Part shown: positions 1-6,967 of the stretch, in pieces | How the letters are laid out: every line of letters begins with the position of its first letter | Numbering within the stretch: the stretch's first letter is position 1 | Origin: Deltaproteobacteria bacterium | GTDB lineage: Bacteria; Desulfobacterota; GWC2-55-46 | Assembly: GCA_016234955.1 (NCBI GenBank) | Contig: JACRNN010000244.1 | Coordinates: 1-12,934 of the forward strand | Reading direction: 5' to 3' | Length of the DNA stretch: 12,934 bases | The notes under the pieces: generated by a model | What the model was told of the DNA's origin: nothing | Databases searched by the model: none | The model's input: the letters and a program-made list of their open reading frames with translations, nothing else | Translations under genes and position numbers: made by a program

Positions 1-17
1 ATCAGAGCGGGTCCCAT
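1..17 (-). CDS. Start of next gene after mlaE (partial, likely ABC ATPase)
   Basis: The permease stop TGA shares its A with an ATG (TGATG) whose reading frame runs off the window, giving only Met-Gly-Pro-Ala-Leu. A stop-start overlap of this kind usually means translational coupling. In Mla-type operons the gene after the permease is commonly the MlaF ATPase, but five codons cannot confirm that. The identity is inferred from context only. Confidence 0.35.
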
Positions 18-808
18 CAGATATAGAAGAACATGAAGGTAATGACCGCGTCCATGACAAAGACGAGCCTCAGGCTCCCTATGACCGCGTTTGTCGTCTC
101 CTGCGGTATCCGGGTGATGGACTTTTCAACCATGAGCCCGTGCGCGGAGCATACGACGCCTATTATAAGCCCGAAGAGCACGCTCTTCAAGAGCGAAGCT
201 CCGACCTCAAGAAAGCCCATCGACTCCAGGACGCTCGAAATATAGACCGGGAAGGCCACCCTCTTGCCGAACCCGGCCAGCAGGTACCCGCCTAATATCG
301 TCACGGTCTCGAAGTAGAACGTCAGGACAAAAACGCTTACGGCGGTCCCTATGACCCTCGGCATGACGAGATAGCGCACCGGGTCTATGCCCATGACCTC
401 GAGGGCGGTTATCTCCCTCGATATCCTCATGGACCCGAGCTCGGCGGCGATGGCCGTGCCGCTCCGCGCTATCACGATGACCGAGGCGAATACCGGGCCC
501 AGCTCCCTGACGACGACCCATACCAGCACCTCACCTATCATGTGCTCCCCGCCGACCTTCGGCAGGATGGACAGGGACTGCGTGACTATCACAAGGCCCA
601 GGATGACGGCTATCCAGGAGATTATCGGTATCGCCTGAAAACCCGTAAAGTATATCTGTTTCAGGAGCACGTCGGCGGCGGCCCGGTTCCGCCGGAACCT
701 GAAGACAAACGAGCCGAGCGAAACGACGGCTATCCTCCAGAACGAATGGAGGAGCACCGCCCGTCCGATGACTTTATGCCCCAGGTACCGCAGCGCCCTT
801 TTGACCAT
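17..808 (-). CDS. mlaE: MlaE-family ABC transporter permease
   Basis: This 263-residue polytopic inner-membrane protein has the family's normal length. It carries the hallmark segments RELGPV (about 101-106), RSGTAIAAELGSM (115-127) and EITALEVMGIDP (132-143), the cytoplasmic loop that contacts the ATPase. Hydrophobic stretches lie near 60-77, 93-113, 150-178 and 205-222, and the last is near 243-263. Family members are the permease of ABC systems that move phospholipids or other lipids between the inner and outer membranes (Mla), with MlaF as ATPase and an MCE protein (MlaD) as partner. A weak AAGGGA lies about 9 nt before the ATG. The stop overlaps the next start (TGATG), so it probably opens an mla operon that continues beyond the window. 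A hairpin lies about 23 nt before the start. The substrate cannot be read from sequence; chloroplast-type TGD1 homologues look the same. Confidence 0.93.
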   Translation of the reverse strand: MVKRALRYLGHKVIGRAVLLHSFWRIAVVSLGSFVFRFRRNRAAADVLLKQIYFTGFQAIPIISWIAVILGLVIVTQSLSILPKVGGEHMIGEVLVWVVVRELGPVFASVIVIARSGTAIAAELGSMRISREITALEVMGIDPVRYLVMPRVIGTAVSVFVLTFYFETVTILGGYLLAGFGKRVAFPVYISSVLESMGFLEVGASLLKSVLFGLIIGVVCSAHGLMVEKSITRIPQETTNAVIGSLRLVFVMDAVITFMFFYI

Positions 809-820
809 CAGGACTATCCC

Positions 821-855
821 TTAAACAAACTACCCCGCATGGCGGCTGCGGGGTA
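821..855 (-). terminator. Hairpin just upstream of mlaE, possible terminator/attenuator
   Basis: TACCCCGCA pairs with TGCGGGGTA (9-bp stem at 831-839 and 847-855, 7-nt loop). On the minus strand it is followed by a loosely U-rich stretch, TAGTTTGTTT. It could end transcription from the barrel-protein gene before mlaE. The U-tract is imperfect and the stem resembles the REP-like hairpins elsewhere in the window, so it may simply be one of those. Confidence 0.35.
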
Positions 856-874
856 TGGTTTTTGGCGTTCTGTA

Positions 875-959
875 TCCCCAAGGGTTCTCAAGCCCCTAAG
901 GGGTTCATATCTTTAGCGTTCCGGCCCCCCAGGGGGTTCATACTCCCATGAGGGTTCAT
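875..959. repeat. Cluster of short hairpins each followed by GGGTTCAT
   Basis: Several short GC palindromes lie side by side, for example CCCCTAAGGGG at 893-903 and CCCCCCAGGGGG at 925-936. GGGTTCAT or a close variant follows at about 882, 901, 934 and 952. The spacing is irregular, so this is not a tandem repeat or CRISPR. It looks like decayed REP-like units filling the gap between the barrel-protein gene and mlaE. Confidence 0.5.
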
Positions 960-988
960 TTTTCGGCATTCCGACGGCCCGCTGAATA

Positions 989-1753
989 TCAGAAGTCCGC
1001 CCTCATCATCACGTACGGGCCTTTGAGCGAAAAATCCCCCTTGTTGTCGCTGTCCTCGACGTGGAGCTTGAATATCCTATAGCCGGCGGAGACGACGACA
1101 AACGGCGCCGGCTTTATGTTGACCCCGGCCTCGGCGTCGTAGAGGTAGGCCTTCTTGCCGAGCGTTATGCCGGTGACCTCGCCGCCCACGCTGAGCAGGA
1201 ACGGCAACCCGACCTGTCCGGCGACGCCGATGGTCGGTATCGGGGCCCTCAAGCTCTTCTTCTCATCGAGGCCGAGCGAGCTTGCGGCAAGCTTGGCATT
1301 GCCGCTGAAGTACTTGGCCTCGAATATCACTCCGAGGCGGTTGTCGAGCGTGTCTATGAAGTCGTACTCGTAGGCGAGGCGGTGGTAGTCGAGCTTCACG
1401 TCCGTATCGACCCTGGCCGTAGCCGAGTATGTCTGCCCGTTGAAGGTGACGGAGCTCGTGAGCGTCTTTGAGCCGGACCATTTAAGAGGCGCAAACCCGT
1501 ACCTTATCCTGTGCTTGCCAAGCTCAAGGGTGATCCTGCCGTCGAAGAAGCCCTTCTTGTCGTCTATTCCCAGGTCGTTGGCGAAGTCGATATTTGTCCC
1601 GGTTACGCCGCCGCTTGAGACCTTTGCCGTTGCGTTCAAGTCCGTGAACCAGTACCTGCCTTCAATATCCACTACCGCCCATGCCCTGGAGCCCGCGAGT
1701 ACGACGGCGAAAAAAACGGCCATGACAACGACGTTCCTTATCACGCTCTTCAC
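989..1753 (-). CDS. Outer-membrane beta-barrel protein
   Basis: This is a 254-residue exported protein. The start is GTG at 1753, chosen because a near-perfect AAGGAGGT stands about 8 nt upstream and the product then opens with a clean signal peptide: charged MKSVIR, a hydrophobic core at 8-21, and cleavage after Ala-Trp-Ala at 26. The mature part alternates polar and hydrophobic/aromatic residues in short strand-like stretches (for example around 80-90, 125-150 and 215-254). It ends in Phe (ADF), the usual C-terminal signal for barrel insertion by the BAM machinery. The size suits a barrel of about 8-10 strands. No specific family or ligand is recognisable. It lies 67 nt after the LPP20-like gene, so it may be the outer-membrane member of the envelope cluster, or a passive neighbour. 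Confidence 0.8.
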   Translation of the reverse strand: MKSVIRNVVVMAVFFAVVLAGSRAWAVVDIEGRYWFTDLNATAKVSSGGVTGTNIDFANDLGIDDKKGFFDGRITLELGKHRIRYGFAPLKWSGSKTLTSSVTFNGQTYSATARVDTDVKLDYHRLAYEYDFIDTLDNRLGVIFEAKYFSGNAKLAASSLGLDEKKSLRAPIPTIGVAGQVGLPFLLSVGGEVTGITLGKKAYLYDAEAGVNIKPAPFVVVSAGYRIFKLHVEDSDNKGDFSLKGPYVMMRADF

Positions 1754-1820
1754 CTATGGATACCTCCTTTTTTTAGCGGCCCTGTCCCTGCGGGGCTATT
1801 CGCCCCCCGGCGGCCATCGC

Positions 1821-2693
1821 CTACCTGAGCACGAAAACGACCTTTGCGCCCTCGAGGAAGTTATTGGACTGGTTTGAGGAGAATACCGCGCTCGCGTCCT
1901 CGGGCCCGAGCTCGACGTCCGTGGACTTCACCACACCCCCGGCCTTGACCACCAGCGGGTTCGAGGAGCCCCTCTCCCCGAGAAGCGCCTTTGCCTTGCC
2001 CACGTCGTTGGTGTATTCGGCCGCGCCCCTCTCCACGAGTATATTCTGGGCCACCTTGGTCGGGTCGTATATTATCTCGCCGTTTTTGGCGAGCACCCTG
2101 TTTATGAGCGCGGGCTTGAAGGGCTTCTCCCTCACGTCGAGTATGAGCCCGTCGTAATTCCTGGCCTGCGCCTGCTGAGGCGGCTCCACCGGGGCCATCG
2201 GCTGATAGGGCTGGTACTGGGGGATGGGCATGACCGGAATGACCTGCGGCAGAAGCGTCGCCAGAACCCCGTTAGGCCCTGTCATCGGGACGGAGACGTA
2301 CACCCCGGCCATCTCGCTCATCGGGTCGTAGACCTCCTTTATGACCTGGGCGCCCTTGACTATCCCCTCGACGCCGGCGCGGATGGCGTCGGACTCCACG
2401 GCGGCGTCAACCACCCTGGTCTCTCCGCTTACGGCCACGCCGTTGATTATCTCGGCAATCTCACGGAGCGCTATCACCTTGGCCGCCCTCAGGGCCATTA
2501 TCCTTTTCTGGGCCGCCGAGAGCGTCTTGTTCGGCGGGGCCGCGCCCTCGCCCTTGACCACGATGGAGCCGGTCATAAACGCCTGCCTGGGGTCTGTCAC
2601 CAACTGCGGCATCCCCTGCTGCATCTCGGCCCGCACAAGGCCGGACAGGAGCAGGACAAAAACGAAGGGTATGAAAGAGAGGAACTTCTTCAT
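1821..2693 (-). CDS. Exported LPP20/FlgT-like envelope protein
   Basis: The 290-residue product starts at the ATG at 2693, which has AAGGAGG five nt upstream. An in-frame ATG at 2762 would add 23 residues ahead of the signal peptide and is less likely. The signal peptide is residues 1-22 (MKKFLSF..., cleavage near Val-Arg-Ala); there is no lipobox Cys. Residues about 60-138 resemble the LPP20/FlgT N-terminal fold: a helix rich in Ala/Arg (RIMALRAAKVIALREIAE), then GVAVSGETRV, a VEGIVKGAQV strand turn and a final VYVSVPM strand. A Pro/Gln-rich linker (150-178) leads to a second domain (180-290) with a LILDVREKPFKPAL motif and a NPLVVKA strand, a pairing seen in other LPP20-type proteins. Relatives include Vibrio FlgP and Campylobacter FlgP, which build outer-membrane-linked rings or disks. 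It is the last of five collinear envelope genes. The exact function is unknown. Confidence 0.8.
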   Translation of the reverse strand: MKKFLSFIPFVFVLLLSGLVRAEMQQGMPQLVTDPRQAFMTGSIVVKGEGAAPPNKTLSAAQKRIMALRAAKVIALREIAEIINGVAVSGETRVVDAAVESDAIRAGVEGIVKGAQVIKEVYDPMSEMAGVYVSVPMTGPNGVLATLLPQVIPVMPIPQYQPYQPMAPVEPPQQAQARNYDGLILDVREKPFKPALINRVLAKNGEIIYDPTKVAQNILVERGAAEYTNDVGKAKALLGERGSSNPLVVKAGGVVKSTDVELGPEDASAVFSSNQSNNFLEGAKVVFVLR

Positions 2694-2783
2694 CAAAGCC
2701 TCCTTGGTATTATATATTAAAGGGAGTTTCATTTTACACGGCGCGCCTTGCGGCTCCGTCAACCGCCGCCCGGACCCGTTGGA

Positions 2784-3995
2784 TCAGTATATGTTAAGCC
2801 TCTGCCTGAGCACCCTTATGGCAAGCAACGCCTCCGCGCCGTCCACCGTATCGTCGGGCCTGAACTCGCCGGAGAGCTCGGTCTCCATCAGGTTCCTCGT
2901 CGTCACGTTCATGATGGCGTTGTACCAGGCCGACGTCGGCTGGACGTCCGGGAACGGCGACTTGCCGTGCCCGAGGAACGCCGAGGCCATCGCCTCGTCC
3001 CCGGTGAGCTTTATGAGGACGTCCTCGAGCACAAGGGCGAACTCCTTCCTTGATACTGGCGCATCGGGCCTGAAGAGATACGCCTTCGTCGTATTGTCAT
3101 ACGTCGGCTCAAGCCCCCTCACCCCCCACTTCATCATGGCGAGCGCCTCTTCCTTGAACTGGCTCCCCAGCACGTCGGCGGGCGTGAACTCCGGCTTCAT
3201 CTTATCTACCGCCGATTTGACCGGTATCCTGCCAGCGAAGAGCTTCTCTATCTTGACCTCGTCCACCAGGAGCGCCGCCATGTCCCCCCTCGTCACCGAG
3301 TCCTTTACGGCGATCTCCCTGCCGACGTCCCCGAGCGTTATGCCGCCGATGGCGCGCACTATCTTGTCGGTCTTTTTCCAGCCCCTGTCCGCAGGCTCGT
3401 TCCACTTGCCCTCGCGCCTAACGCTCAGGACCGCGCCGAAGGAATCACGCGCCTTCTGGAACTCCCTGCCGTCGAGATAGGCTATTCCCATGAAGTACGT
3501 GGCCGCCTCTTTCCCGTCATAGTAGATGAGCTTCCTGTCGTCGGTCTTGAGCTTCATCGCCTTCGCGTAGTCGCTCTCAACGCCGGAGAGCCACTTCTTC
3601 GGCTTCAATACGGTATGCACCCTCATAGAGGCGACGCGGTACGCGAACTCGTCCTCCGGGGTCTGGGCCGACTTGTACGCGGACTTCAGGCGCTCGAAGG
3701 CCCTGTCGTAGTCGACCTTGCGATACCCCTCGTTCTTCTCTCCAGCGGCCTTCACGGCCTCCACCATCGCAAGGCCCGAATGGGCGGGCGAGTAGCCTTC
3801 CTCGCAGAATAGCGCCCTGTCGAACTTCGCGGCGGCGTCCGCTATCTTATTCTTCTCCAATAGCTCCATGCCCCGCAGGTAGTGGTGCTGAGGGTTGTCC
3901 TCGGGCGCTACGCACCTAAGGGCCGGCTTCGCGCAGCCGTAGAACATAAGTAAGAGTCCCATCAAAGGGACGAGCATGTTCAAACGCCTTCTCAT
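2784..3995 (-). CDS. Lipoprotein with TPR-like and S-layer homology (SLH) domains
   Basis: This is a 403-residue protein whose signal peptide ends at Cys21 (LMFYGC), a somewhat loose lipobox that suggests lipid anchoring. Residues about 37-190 are helical TPR-like repeats (HYLRGMELLEKNKIADAAAKF; TYFMGIAYLDGREFQKARDSF). Residues about 221-400 contain SLH-type units: SVTRGDMAALLVDEV, then FRPDAPVSRKEFALVLEDVL, then FPDVQPTSAWYNAI with GEFRPDDTV. SLH domains bind peptidoglycan or its attached polymers, so the protein could link the outer membrane to the cell wall. AGGAGG sits 5 nt before the ATG and overlaps the end of the CsgG-like gene (9-nt gap), which means tight operon linkage and probable co-translation. 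In Neisseria-type clusters a small TPR-like DUF4810 lipoprotein sits beside CsgG and GNA1162; this may be an enlarged counterpart, which is inference. Confidence 0.82.
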   Translation of the reverse strand: MRRRLNMLVPLMGLLLMFYGCAKPALRCVAPEDNPQHHYLRGMELLEKNKIADAAAKFDRALFCEEGYSPAHSGLAMVEAVKAAGEKNEGYRKVDYDRAFERLKSAYKSAQTPEDEFAYRVASMRVHTVLKPKKWLSGVESDYAKAMKLKTDDRKLIYYDGKEAATYFMGIAYLDGREFQKARDSFGAVLSVRREGKWNEPADRGWKKTDKIVRAIGGITLGDVGREIAVKDSVTRGDMAALLVDEVKIEKLFAGRIPVKSAVDKMKPEFTPADVLGSQFKEEALAMMKWGVRGLEPTYDNTTKAYLFRPDAPVSRKEFALVLEDVLIKLTGDEAMASAFLGHGKSPFPDVQPTSAWYNAIMNVTTRNLMETELSGEFRPDDTVDGAEALLAIRVLRQRLNIY

Positions 3996-4004
3996 ATTGT
4001 CCTC

Positions 4005-5096
4005 CTATTTTACGACCTTTACGACGTCCCCTACCGCGAAGCCTACGCCCGACCTCACGGTGGCGTCCGATATCCTGTCACTCTCGTGGGTCGTCAGCAT
4101 TATCTCCCCAATCTTTTTCTCGCGCTTGCCTATCACCCTGCCGGTATCAGGGTCGACGAGGTCGGCGCCGGGCCTGAAGACCCCGAAAACCGCGCCCGGC
4201 TCTATCTTGCTCTTCGTGCCTGCCCTAATTATAACAGTGCCGCCGTCAATGGCAACTATCCTGCTCTGGAAGGGGATGGAGTTGAGCTTCTCCACCATCC
4301 TGGTCATGGCCTTGGTGAGCGCGTCACGGAGCGCCCCCTCGCGCAGTCCCACGTCAGCGGTGGAGCGCGAGCCGAAACCCAGTACCCCGCCCGTCTTCTT
4401 CCTGTACTCGCCCATCCCTGACTCGGCAAGGAGCGTCTTACCCGTCGCTATATCGACGAGGGCGTAGTCCACCTGCACCCTGGCGACCTGGGTCTTGCTC
4501 TGCGCGATAAGCACGTCCGAGGCCTCCTCCAGCTCCGAGTACGACGTGACCGCCCCGGAAATTCTAAAGTCGACCGACTCAAAGCCCTCGGAAGCGACCT
4601 TCTTCCCGGTCTTCAGCGCCCCGGTCTGCTGTAGGGCGATGATCCTCTCCTGCTCCCTCATCTCGGATTCGGTAAGGGAGATAGGCTCAAGCCCCGACTT
4701 CTTCACTATCGTCCTCAGGATATCGGTGGCCGCTTCGCCCACCCCGATCACCCTGCTCGGGGTCCTGTTGGCGAAGGTCAATATCGCTATGTTGTACTGC
4801 GGCCCGTTGTACCTGACGCCCTCCTCCTCGAGCTTCTGCGTCTGCCCGGTGATACTCACGTCCTCACGCACCGCGCCGGTAGTCGTCGGCGTGCAGGAGG
4901 TCAGCATGAAGGCGGCCCCTCCGGCGGCTATGAACATGCATAGCGAGCGCATTCCCCGCACCAAGCTGCGGGGTCGAGCGAGCGAATCGGATATGGATAT
5001 TTCCTTACATGTCGAAGATTCCCGCGGAAAAGCCGCGGGGAACTTCAACGGGACGGCCTTCAGTACCGGCCCGGCGACAAGGTCTCTCAATCTCAT
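4005..5096 (-). CDS. CsgG-family lipoprotein with FlgT_C-like tail; repeat in signal region
   Basis: From the ATG at 5096 (GGAGGG five nt upstream) the product is 363 residues. Residues about 101-270 match the CsgG/HfaB fold: YNIAILTFANRTPS, a VDFRISGAVTSYSE strand region, VDYALVDIATGKTLL, and a terminal helix with REGALRDALTKAM. CsgG itself is the outer-membrane curli secretion channel. Residues about 279-363 (VIIRAGTKSKIEPGAVF, DPDTGRVIG, then IGEIMLT) resemble the FlgT C-terminal domain. The lipobox is LTSC with Cys68, unusually far from the start. Residues about 18-54 are encoded by a hairpin repeat inserted in frame; removing them joins MRLRDLVAGPVLKAVP to FIAAGGAAFMLTSC, a normal signal peptide. 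Internal ATGs at 4952 (MRSLCMFIAAG) and 4937 would restore a short signal peptide but lack a well-spaced ribosome binding site. Which start is used is uncertain, and export may be impaired. Confidence 0.87.
   Translation of the reverse strand: MRLRDLVAGPVLKAVPLKFPAAFPRESSTCKEISISDSLARPRSLVRGMRSLCMFIAAGGAAFMLTSCTPTTTGAVREDVSITGQTQKLEEEGVRYNGPQYNIAILTFANRTPSRVIGVGEAATDILRTIVKKSGLEPISLTESEMREQERIIALQQTGALKTGKKVASEGFESVDFRISGAVTSYSELEEASDVLIAQSKTQVARVQVDYALVDIATGKTLLAESGMGEYRKKTGGVLGFGSRSTADVGLREGALRDALTKAMTRMVEKLNSIPFQSRIVAIDGGTVIIRAGTKSKIEPGAVFGVFRPGADLVDPDTGRVIGKREKKIGEIMLTTHESDRISDATVRSGVGFAVGDVVKVVK
4932..5045. repeat. Two-hairpin interspersed repeat, copy A (inside CsgG-like gene)
   Basis: The unit holds two hairpins: CCCCGCA/TGCGGGG at 4954-4973 and CCCGCGG/CCGCGGG at 5021-5039. 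They are joined by a 37-nt linker (4984-5020) that is 35/37 identical to the linker at 11230-11266. The low-coordinate end reads TGAACATGCATAGCGAGCGC in both copies. The outer edge near 5040-5048 is not sharp. This architecture resembles REP-pair (BIME-like) elements. No transposase is present in the window. Confidence 0.8.
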
Positions 5097-5101
5097 ATAA
5101 A

Positions 5102-5107
5102 CCCTCC
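5102..5107 (-). promoter_or_regulatory. Ribosome binding site for the 5096 start
   Basis: GGAGGG stands 5 nt before the ATG at 5096. It marks that ATG as the ancestral start of the CsgG-like gene, which in turn shows that the hairpin repeat lies inside the reading frame rather than upstream of it. Confidence 0.7.
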
Positions 5108-5135
5108 GTTTTCGTGTTTTGATATGCCCGTATCT

Positions 5136-5338
5136 AACAGATTGCTGAAAAACTCAAAACCAAGTCATTGCGAGCCCTTCGCTTTGTCATTCTGAGCGCA
5201 GCGAAGAATCTCGTTCTTTCGCTCAGGACAGGCTCCGCGAAGCAACCTCATCTTTAGGCAAATCAAGCACTTGGAGATTGCTTCGTCGCTGGAATCGCTC
5301 CTCGCAATGACGATTAAGGACTTTTTCCGCAACCTGCT
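5136..5338. mobile_element. MITE-like element with terminal inverted repeats
   Basis: The left end AACAGATTGCTGAAAAACTC (5136-5155) matches the reverse complement of the right end (5319-5338, AGCAGGTTGCGGAAAAAGTC) at about 16 of 20 positions. Inside lies a palindromic module bounded by GTCATTGCGAG (5164) and CTCGCAATGAC (5301-5311). It has no coding capacity, so it would have needed a transposase supplied elsewhere. It fills most of the 307-nt gap between the GNA1162-like and CsgG-like genes; without it the gap would be about 100 nt, as in an operon. The rest of the gap holds the 5375-5398 palindrome and the CsgG-like gene's ribosome binding site. Confidence 0.65.
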
Positions 5339-5374
5339 ATAATATTTCCATCCGGCATATTATAGCGCGGCAAC

Positions 5375-5398
5375 TTTTCCGGGGCTTGCCCCGGAAAA
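5375..5398. repeat. Perfect palindrome after the GNA1162-like gene
   Basis: TTTTCCGGGG and CCCCGGAAAA form a 10-bp stem with a 4-nt loop, starting about 5 nt past the stop of the upstream gene. It shares the GCTTGC-type centre with the palindrome at 12353-12374. In the direction of transcription it is followed by GTTGCC rather than a U-run, so it is more likely an RNA-stabilising or REP-like hairpin than an intrinsic terminator. Confidence 0.6.
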
Positions 5399-5403
5399 CC
5401 CGC

Positions 5404-6846
5404 CTATCTCTCCCCGGCGAAGATATCCATCATGGACTCGGCCCTGGTGTAGTCGTCCGATATCCTGAAGAGCGCCTCTGGAGGGGATACGAGCCTCACG
5501 TTCTTAATCTCCATGACTACCCTCACGCCCTGTTCTTCGGACTCGTACCTTATCAGGAAGCCGCCCAGGTCCCTGGCCTCCCAGGAGGTCCCGTTGTGCA
5601 CGGAGCCGTCGTTCGCCGTTATCCTGACCGCGTATTTAACGCACCTGTGGCCGTCTATGGTCTCTTCCCCGATCCTCTTCCTCTCAATCCTGACATCCTC
5701 TCCGCGCGCGTGCACAAGCCCTTTTTCCAGGTATATCTTCATCTCCGGGTACAGGATGTATGCCTTCTTCTCCGGCCCGTGCTCTATGAAGGATACCCGG
5801 GCCATCTTCAAGGCATACGGGTCATCGGTCTTTATCGCGGAGGTCATGTCCATGTCGCTTCTGAACCTCATGCCGCGCTTGTATAATTTGCCCGTGGTGA
5901 CGAACTCACGGCCCTTCTCCGCGCTGAAGCTCGACATGATCATATCGGCGGTGAAGTCCCTCTTGCCGAAGTCGAAGTAGGCGGGCAGGGCCATGTCCGG
6001 CATCTCGATCCTGGGCATGGGCGGCATCGGGCCCGGCGCGTAGGGCGGCGGAGGAGCGCCGCGGCGGAAAGCGCCGGGGCCCGCCGGGAAGCGCGAGAAG
6101 AGGATATTTATGAGGGTTTCGGACTCATGCTTCAAGTGTACGCCGAGGGCCTTTGTGACAAGCTTTTCCCCGAGAGAGAGCATCGCCGCGTCGCTTATGG
6201 ACTTTTCCTGCTCCCTGCCCAGGAGCCGCCACTCGGTCAGCCCCGGCATCTCGTTTATTCCCTTGATGGACTTGAAAGGCTCGAGCCCCTCGCGCGCGTC
6301 CTGGAGATTCCTTACAGCGCCGACCCCGGCGCCCAGGAGCCCGCCGCTGGAGATCTCCTGCTTCACCCCGAGGCCGCCGGCCCATATTGTCCTGCCGGTC
6401 TTCGTATCGACGAGCCTGAAGCCGGCCCTCACCTTCTTGACGTTATAGACGCCAGCGGTGACGGTCTCGAAGTTCAGGAGATACCCGTAGAGGACCGCGT
6501 CCACGCCGAGCTCCTCTCCGAGTTTCCGCGGCGTCGTAAGCTCAAGCTGCGCGCCGAGGGTAACGCCCATCCTGTCCCTCAATATCTGGTCGACCTCATT
6601 TATGGGCTTGACGTCGTAGTGCATATGCCTCAAGCGCTCATCGACCAGCTCCCTTACCATCTTCGGGCCGTCGACGTCGTTCGTGGCGTTATACAGCGGG
6701 AGGACGGCCACGGATTGGTAAGGGTTGCCGGGGTTTGGCGGCGGGCCCATCGCATGGAAGGCGCACCCGCCCGCAAGCAGAAGAAGCGCGAATAGGACGA
6801 ATACAAGCCGCTTTCCGATCCAGTACGACGGATATCTTCTCTTCAT
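5404..6846 (-). CDS. GNA1162-like lipoprotein fused to DUF4412/LolA-like domain
   Basis: From the ATG at 6846 the product has 480 residues: signal peptide MKRRYPSYWIGKRLVFVLFALLLLAGGC with lipobox AGGC (Cys28). An in-frame ATG at 6918 would put 24 hydrophilic residues in front and has no ribosome site; the 6846 start has only a distant AGGAG. Residues about 44-240 resemble GNA1162 (DUF799): SVAVLPLYNATNDVDGP, DQILRDRMGVTLGAQL, LGVDAVLYGYL, and LVDTKTGRTIWAGG. A Pro/Met-rich linker (255-290) leads to a second domain (about 295-465) with alternating strands (GKLYKRGMRFRSDM, KKAYILYPEMKIYLE, DGHRCVKYAVRI, LIRYESEEQGVRVVMEIKNV) like DUF4412/LolA-type lipid-binding folds. GNA1162 relatives are short single-domain lipoproteins, so this fusion is unusual. 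It follows the FlgT_N-like gene by 121 nt. Confidence 0.8.
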   Translation of the reverse strand: MKRRYPSYWIGKRLVFVLFALLLLAGGCAFHAMGPPPNPGNPYQSVAVLPLYNATNDVDGPKMVRELVDERLRHMHYDVKPINEVDQILRDRMGVTLGAQLELTTPRKLGEELGVDAVLYGYLLNFETVTAGVYNVKKVRAGFRLVDTKTGRTIWAGGLGVKQEISSGGLLGAGVGAVRNLQDAREGLEPFKSIKGINEMPGLTEWRLLGREQEKSISDAAMLSLGEKLVTKALGVHLKHESETLINILFSRFPAGPGAFRRGAPPPPYAPGPMPPMPRIEMPDMALPAYFDFGKRDFTADMIMSSFSAEKGREFVTTGKLYKRGMRFRSDMDMTSAIKTDDPYALKMARVSFIEHGPEKKAYILYPEMKIYLEKGLVHARGEDVRIERKRIGEETIDGHRCVKYAVRITANDGSVHNGTSWEARDLGGFLIRYESEEQGVRVVMEIKNVRLVSPPEALFRISDDYTRAESMMDIFAGER

Positions 6847-6967
6847 AAACTCTGCCGTTCTCCTGTCTGTTTTACGGGGAGACTGTCGCCGTCCTCCTCC
6901 GTTGGGGTCTTTGAACATGGGATATCATCTAAGCCCGCAAAGCCAAAGCCGCGCGCCGTGCCGGGCC

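Noticed and set aside
831..959. CRISPR array
   Set aside because: Repeats are short, palindromic and unevenly spaced, with no constant-length spacers and no cas genes.
2694..2762. Upstream ATG at 2762 as the start of the LPP20-like gene
   Set aside because: It would place 23 extra residues before a clear signal peptide, whereas the 2693 ATG has an ideal AAGGAGG.
2341..3480. 379-codon open frame on the plus strand
   Set aside because: It runs antisense across two genes with signal peptides, domains and ribosome sites. Its product is Ser/Thr/Pro-rich with no recognisable domain, as expected of a mirror frame in GC-rich DNA.
5375..5398. Intrinsic terminator
   Set aside because: The stem is strong but no U-run follows in the direction of transcription; A-runs flank it on the coding strand instead.
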